Source: an uncultured Fidelibacterota bacterium
Lineage (GTDB): Bacteria; Fidelibacterota; Fidelibacteria; Fidelibacterales; Fidelibacteraceae
NCBI GenBank assembly: GCA_937862595.1
Contig: CALMFL010000227.1
Coordinates: 1 to 14,726, forward strand
Reading direction: 5' to 3'
DNA: 14,726 bases
This document shows, in pieces, positions 14,562-14,726 of this stretch. Position numbers and translations under genes: made by a program. How positions within the stretch are numbered: the stretch's first letter is position 1; every line of letters starts with the position of its first letter. The notes beneath the pieces are model-generated. The model had not been told where the DNA came from. It made no database searches and saw only the letters and a program-made list of their open reading frames with translations.

Positions 14562-14581
14562 AATTCTTTTCTCCTTATCTC

Positions 14582-14603
14582 GGTGTTTGTGTGTGTAAAC
14601 ACC
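14582..14603. repeat. 22-base inverted repeat upstream of the Stn-type operon, candidate operator or leader hairpin
   Basis: GGTGTTT (14582-14588) and AAACACC (14597-14603) are perfect seven-base arms around an eight-base GT repeat. The repeat lies five bases upstream of the AAGGAG on the minus strand. A weak extended -10-like TGATATATG is readable on the minus strand at 14617-14609. If that box is real, transcription would start within the repeat, a classic repressor position. It does not match the Rex, FNR or CRP consensus that I know. The rest of the upstream DNA to the window edge (14604-14726) shows no gene that I can support. Confidence 0.4.
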
Positions 14604-14726
14604 ATTTGCATATATCATCATTATCTCTACGGCGACACAGGGATTTTCATCCTCATAATTTATTGTATCCATGCGGGTTTCGGGGGTTATTACCAGGATG
14701 TGGCTATCTTTGAGGGAAGCCCTTAT

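Noticed and set aside
1..14726. CRISPR array, tRNA, rRNA, insertion sequence or phage genes
   Set aside because: No regularly spaced repeats, transposase motifs, tRNA-like cloverleaf or ribosomal RNA sequence was recognised on either strand.

Overview
The window looks like chromosomal DNA from an anaerobic bacterium. It has moderately GC-rich coding regions, AT-rich gaps between genes and ordinary Shine-Dalgarno sites, and it uses all three stop codons. The phylum cannot be fixed from the sequence alone. The best physiological clue is the minus-strand operon at the right. It encodes a NuoE-like protein, a NuoF-like protein and a NuoG/GltD-like fusion, the module set of soluble, ferredoxin-linked, probably electron-bifurcating NADH/NADPH enzymes (Sporomusa-type Nfn, 'Stn'), which is typical of fermenters and acetogens.

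Left part, + strand. A broken proA (glutamate-5-semialdehyde dehydrogenase) enters from the left edge and stops at 548, without its catalytic half. A short spacer and a possible 38-codon ORF (669-782) lead into an RNase H-fold protein (783-1472). This is followed by a membrane-anchored class C beta-lactamase-type serine hydrolase (1485-2918) and uvrB (2930-4921). The three are packed with gaps of 11-12 bases and probably form one transcript. An AT-rich gap precedes a small membrane-anchored coiled-coil protein (5014-5520), closed by a clear terminator.

Middle, + strand. yebC-ruvC-ruvA and a nitroreductase-family gene (5696-8124) are packed with overlapping or near-touching ends. This joins a YebC-family regulator/translation factor to Holliday-junction processing, but ruvB is absent. 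A near-consensus promoter (8169-8197) then drives a monocistronic class V aminotransferase (8237-9316). That gene ends at a bidirectional terminator shared with the convergent minus-strand operon.

Right part, minus strand (14526 to 9378). The order is NuoE-like, NuoF-like, then the large fusion protein. The fusion frame is continuous from 12308 to 9378 except for one TAA at 10542-10544, in a spot where I recall relatives having lysine. It splits the NADPH-binding half from the NuoG-like iron-sulfur half. Either this strain carries a nonsense mutation in the complex or there is a sequence error. Upstream of the operon lie a 22-base inverted repeat and a possible 12-residue leader peptide that overlaps the NuoE start.

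No tRNA, rRNA, CRISPR array or insertion sequence was seen. Part 2 therefore centres on the interrupted Stn-type complex, its leader region, the truncated proA, the unusual RNase H, and substitutions in a normally near-invariant UvrB motif.
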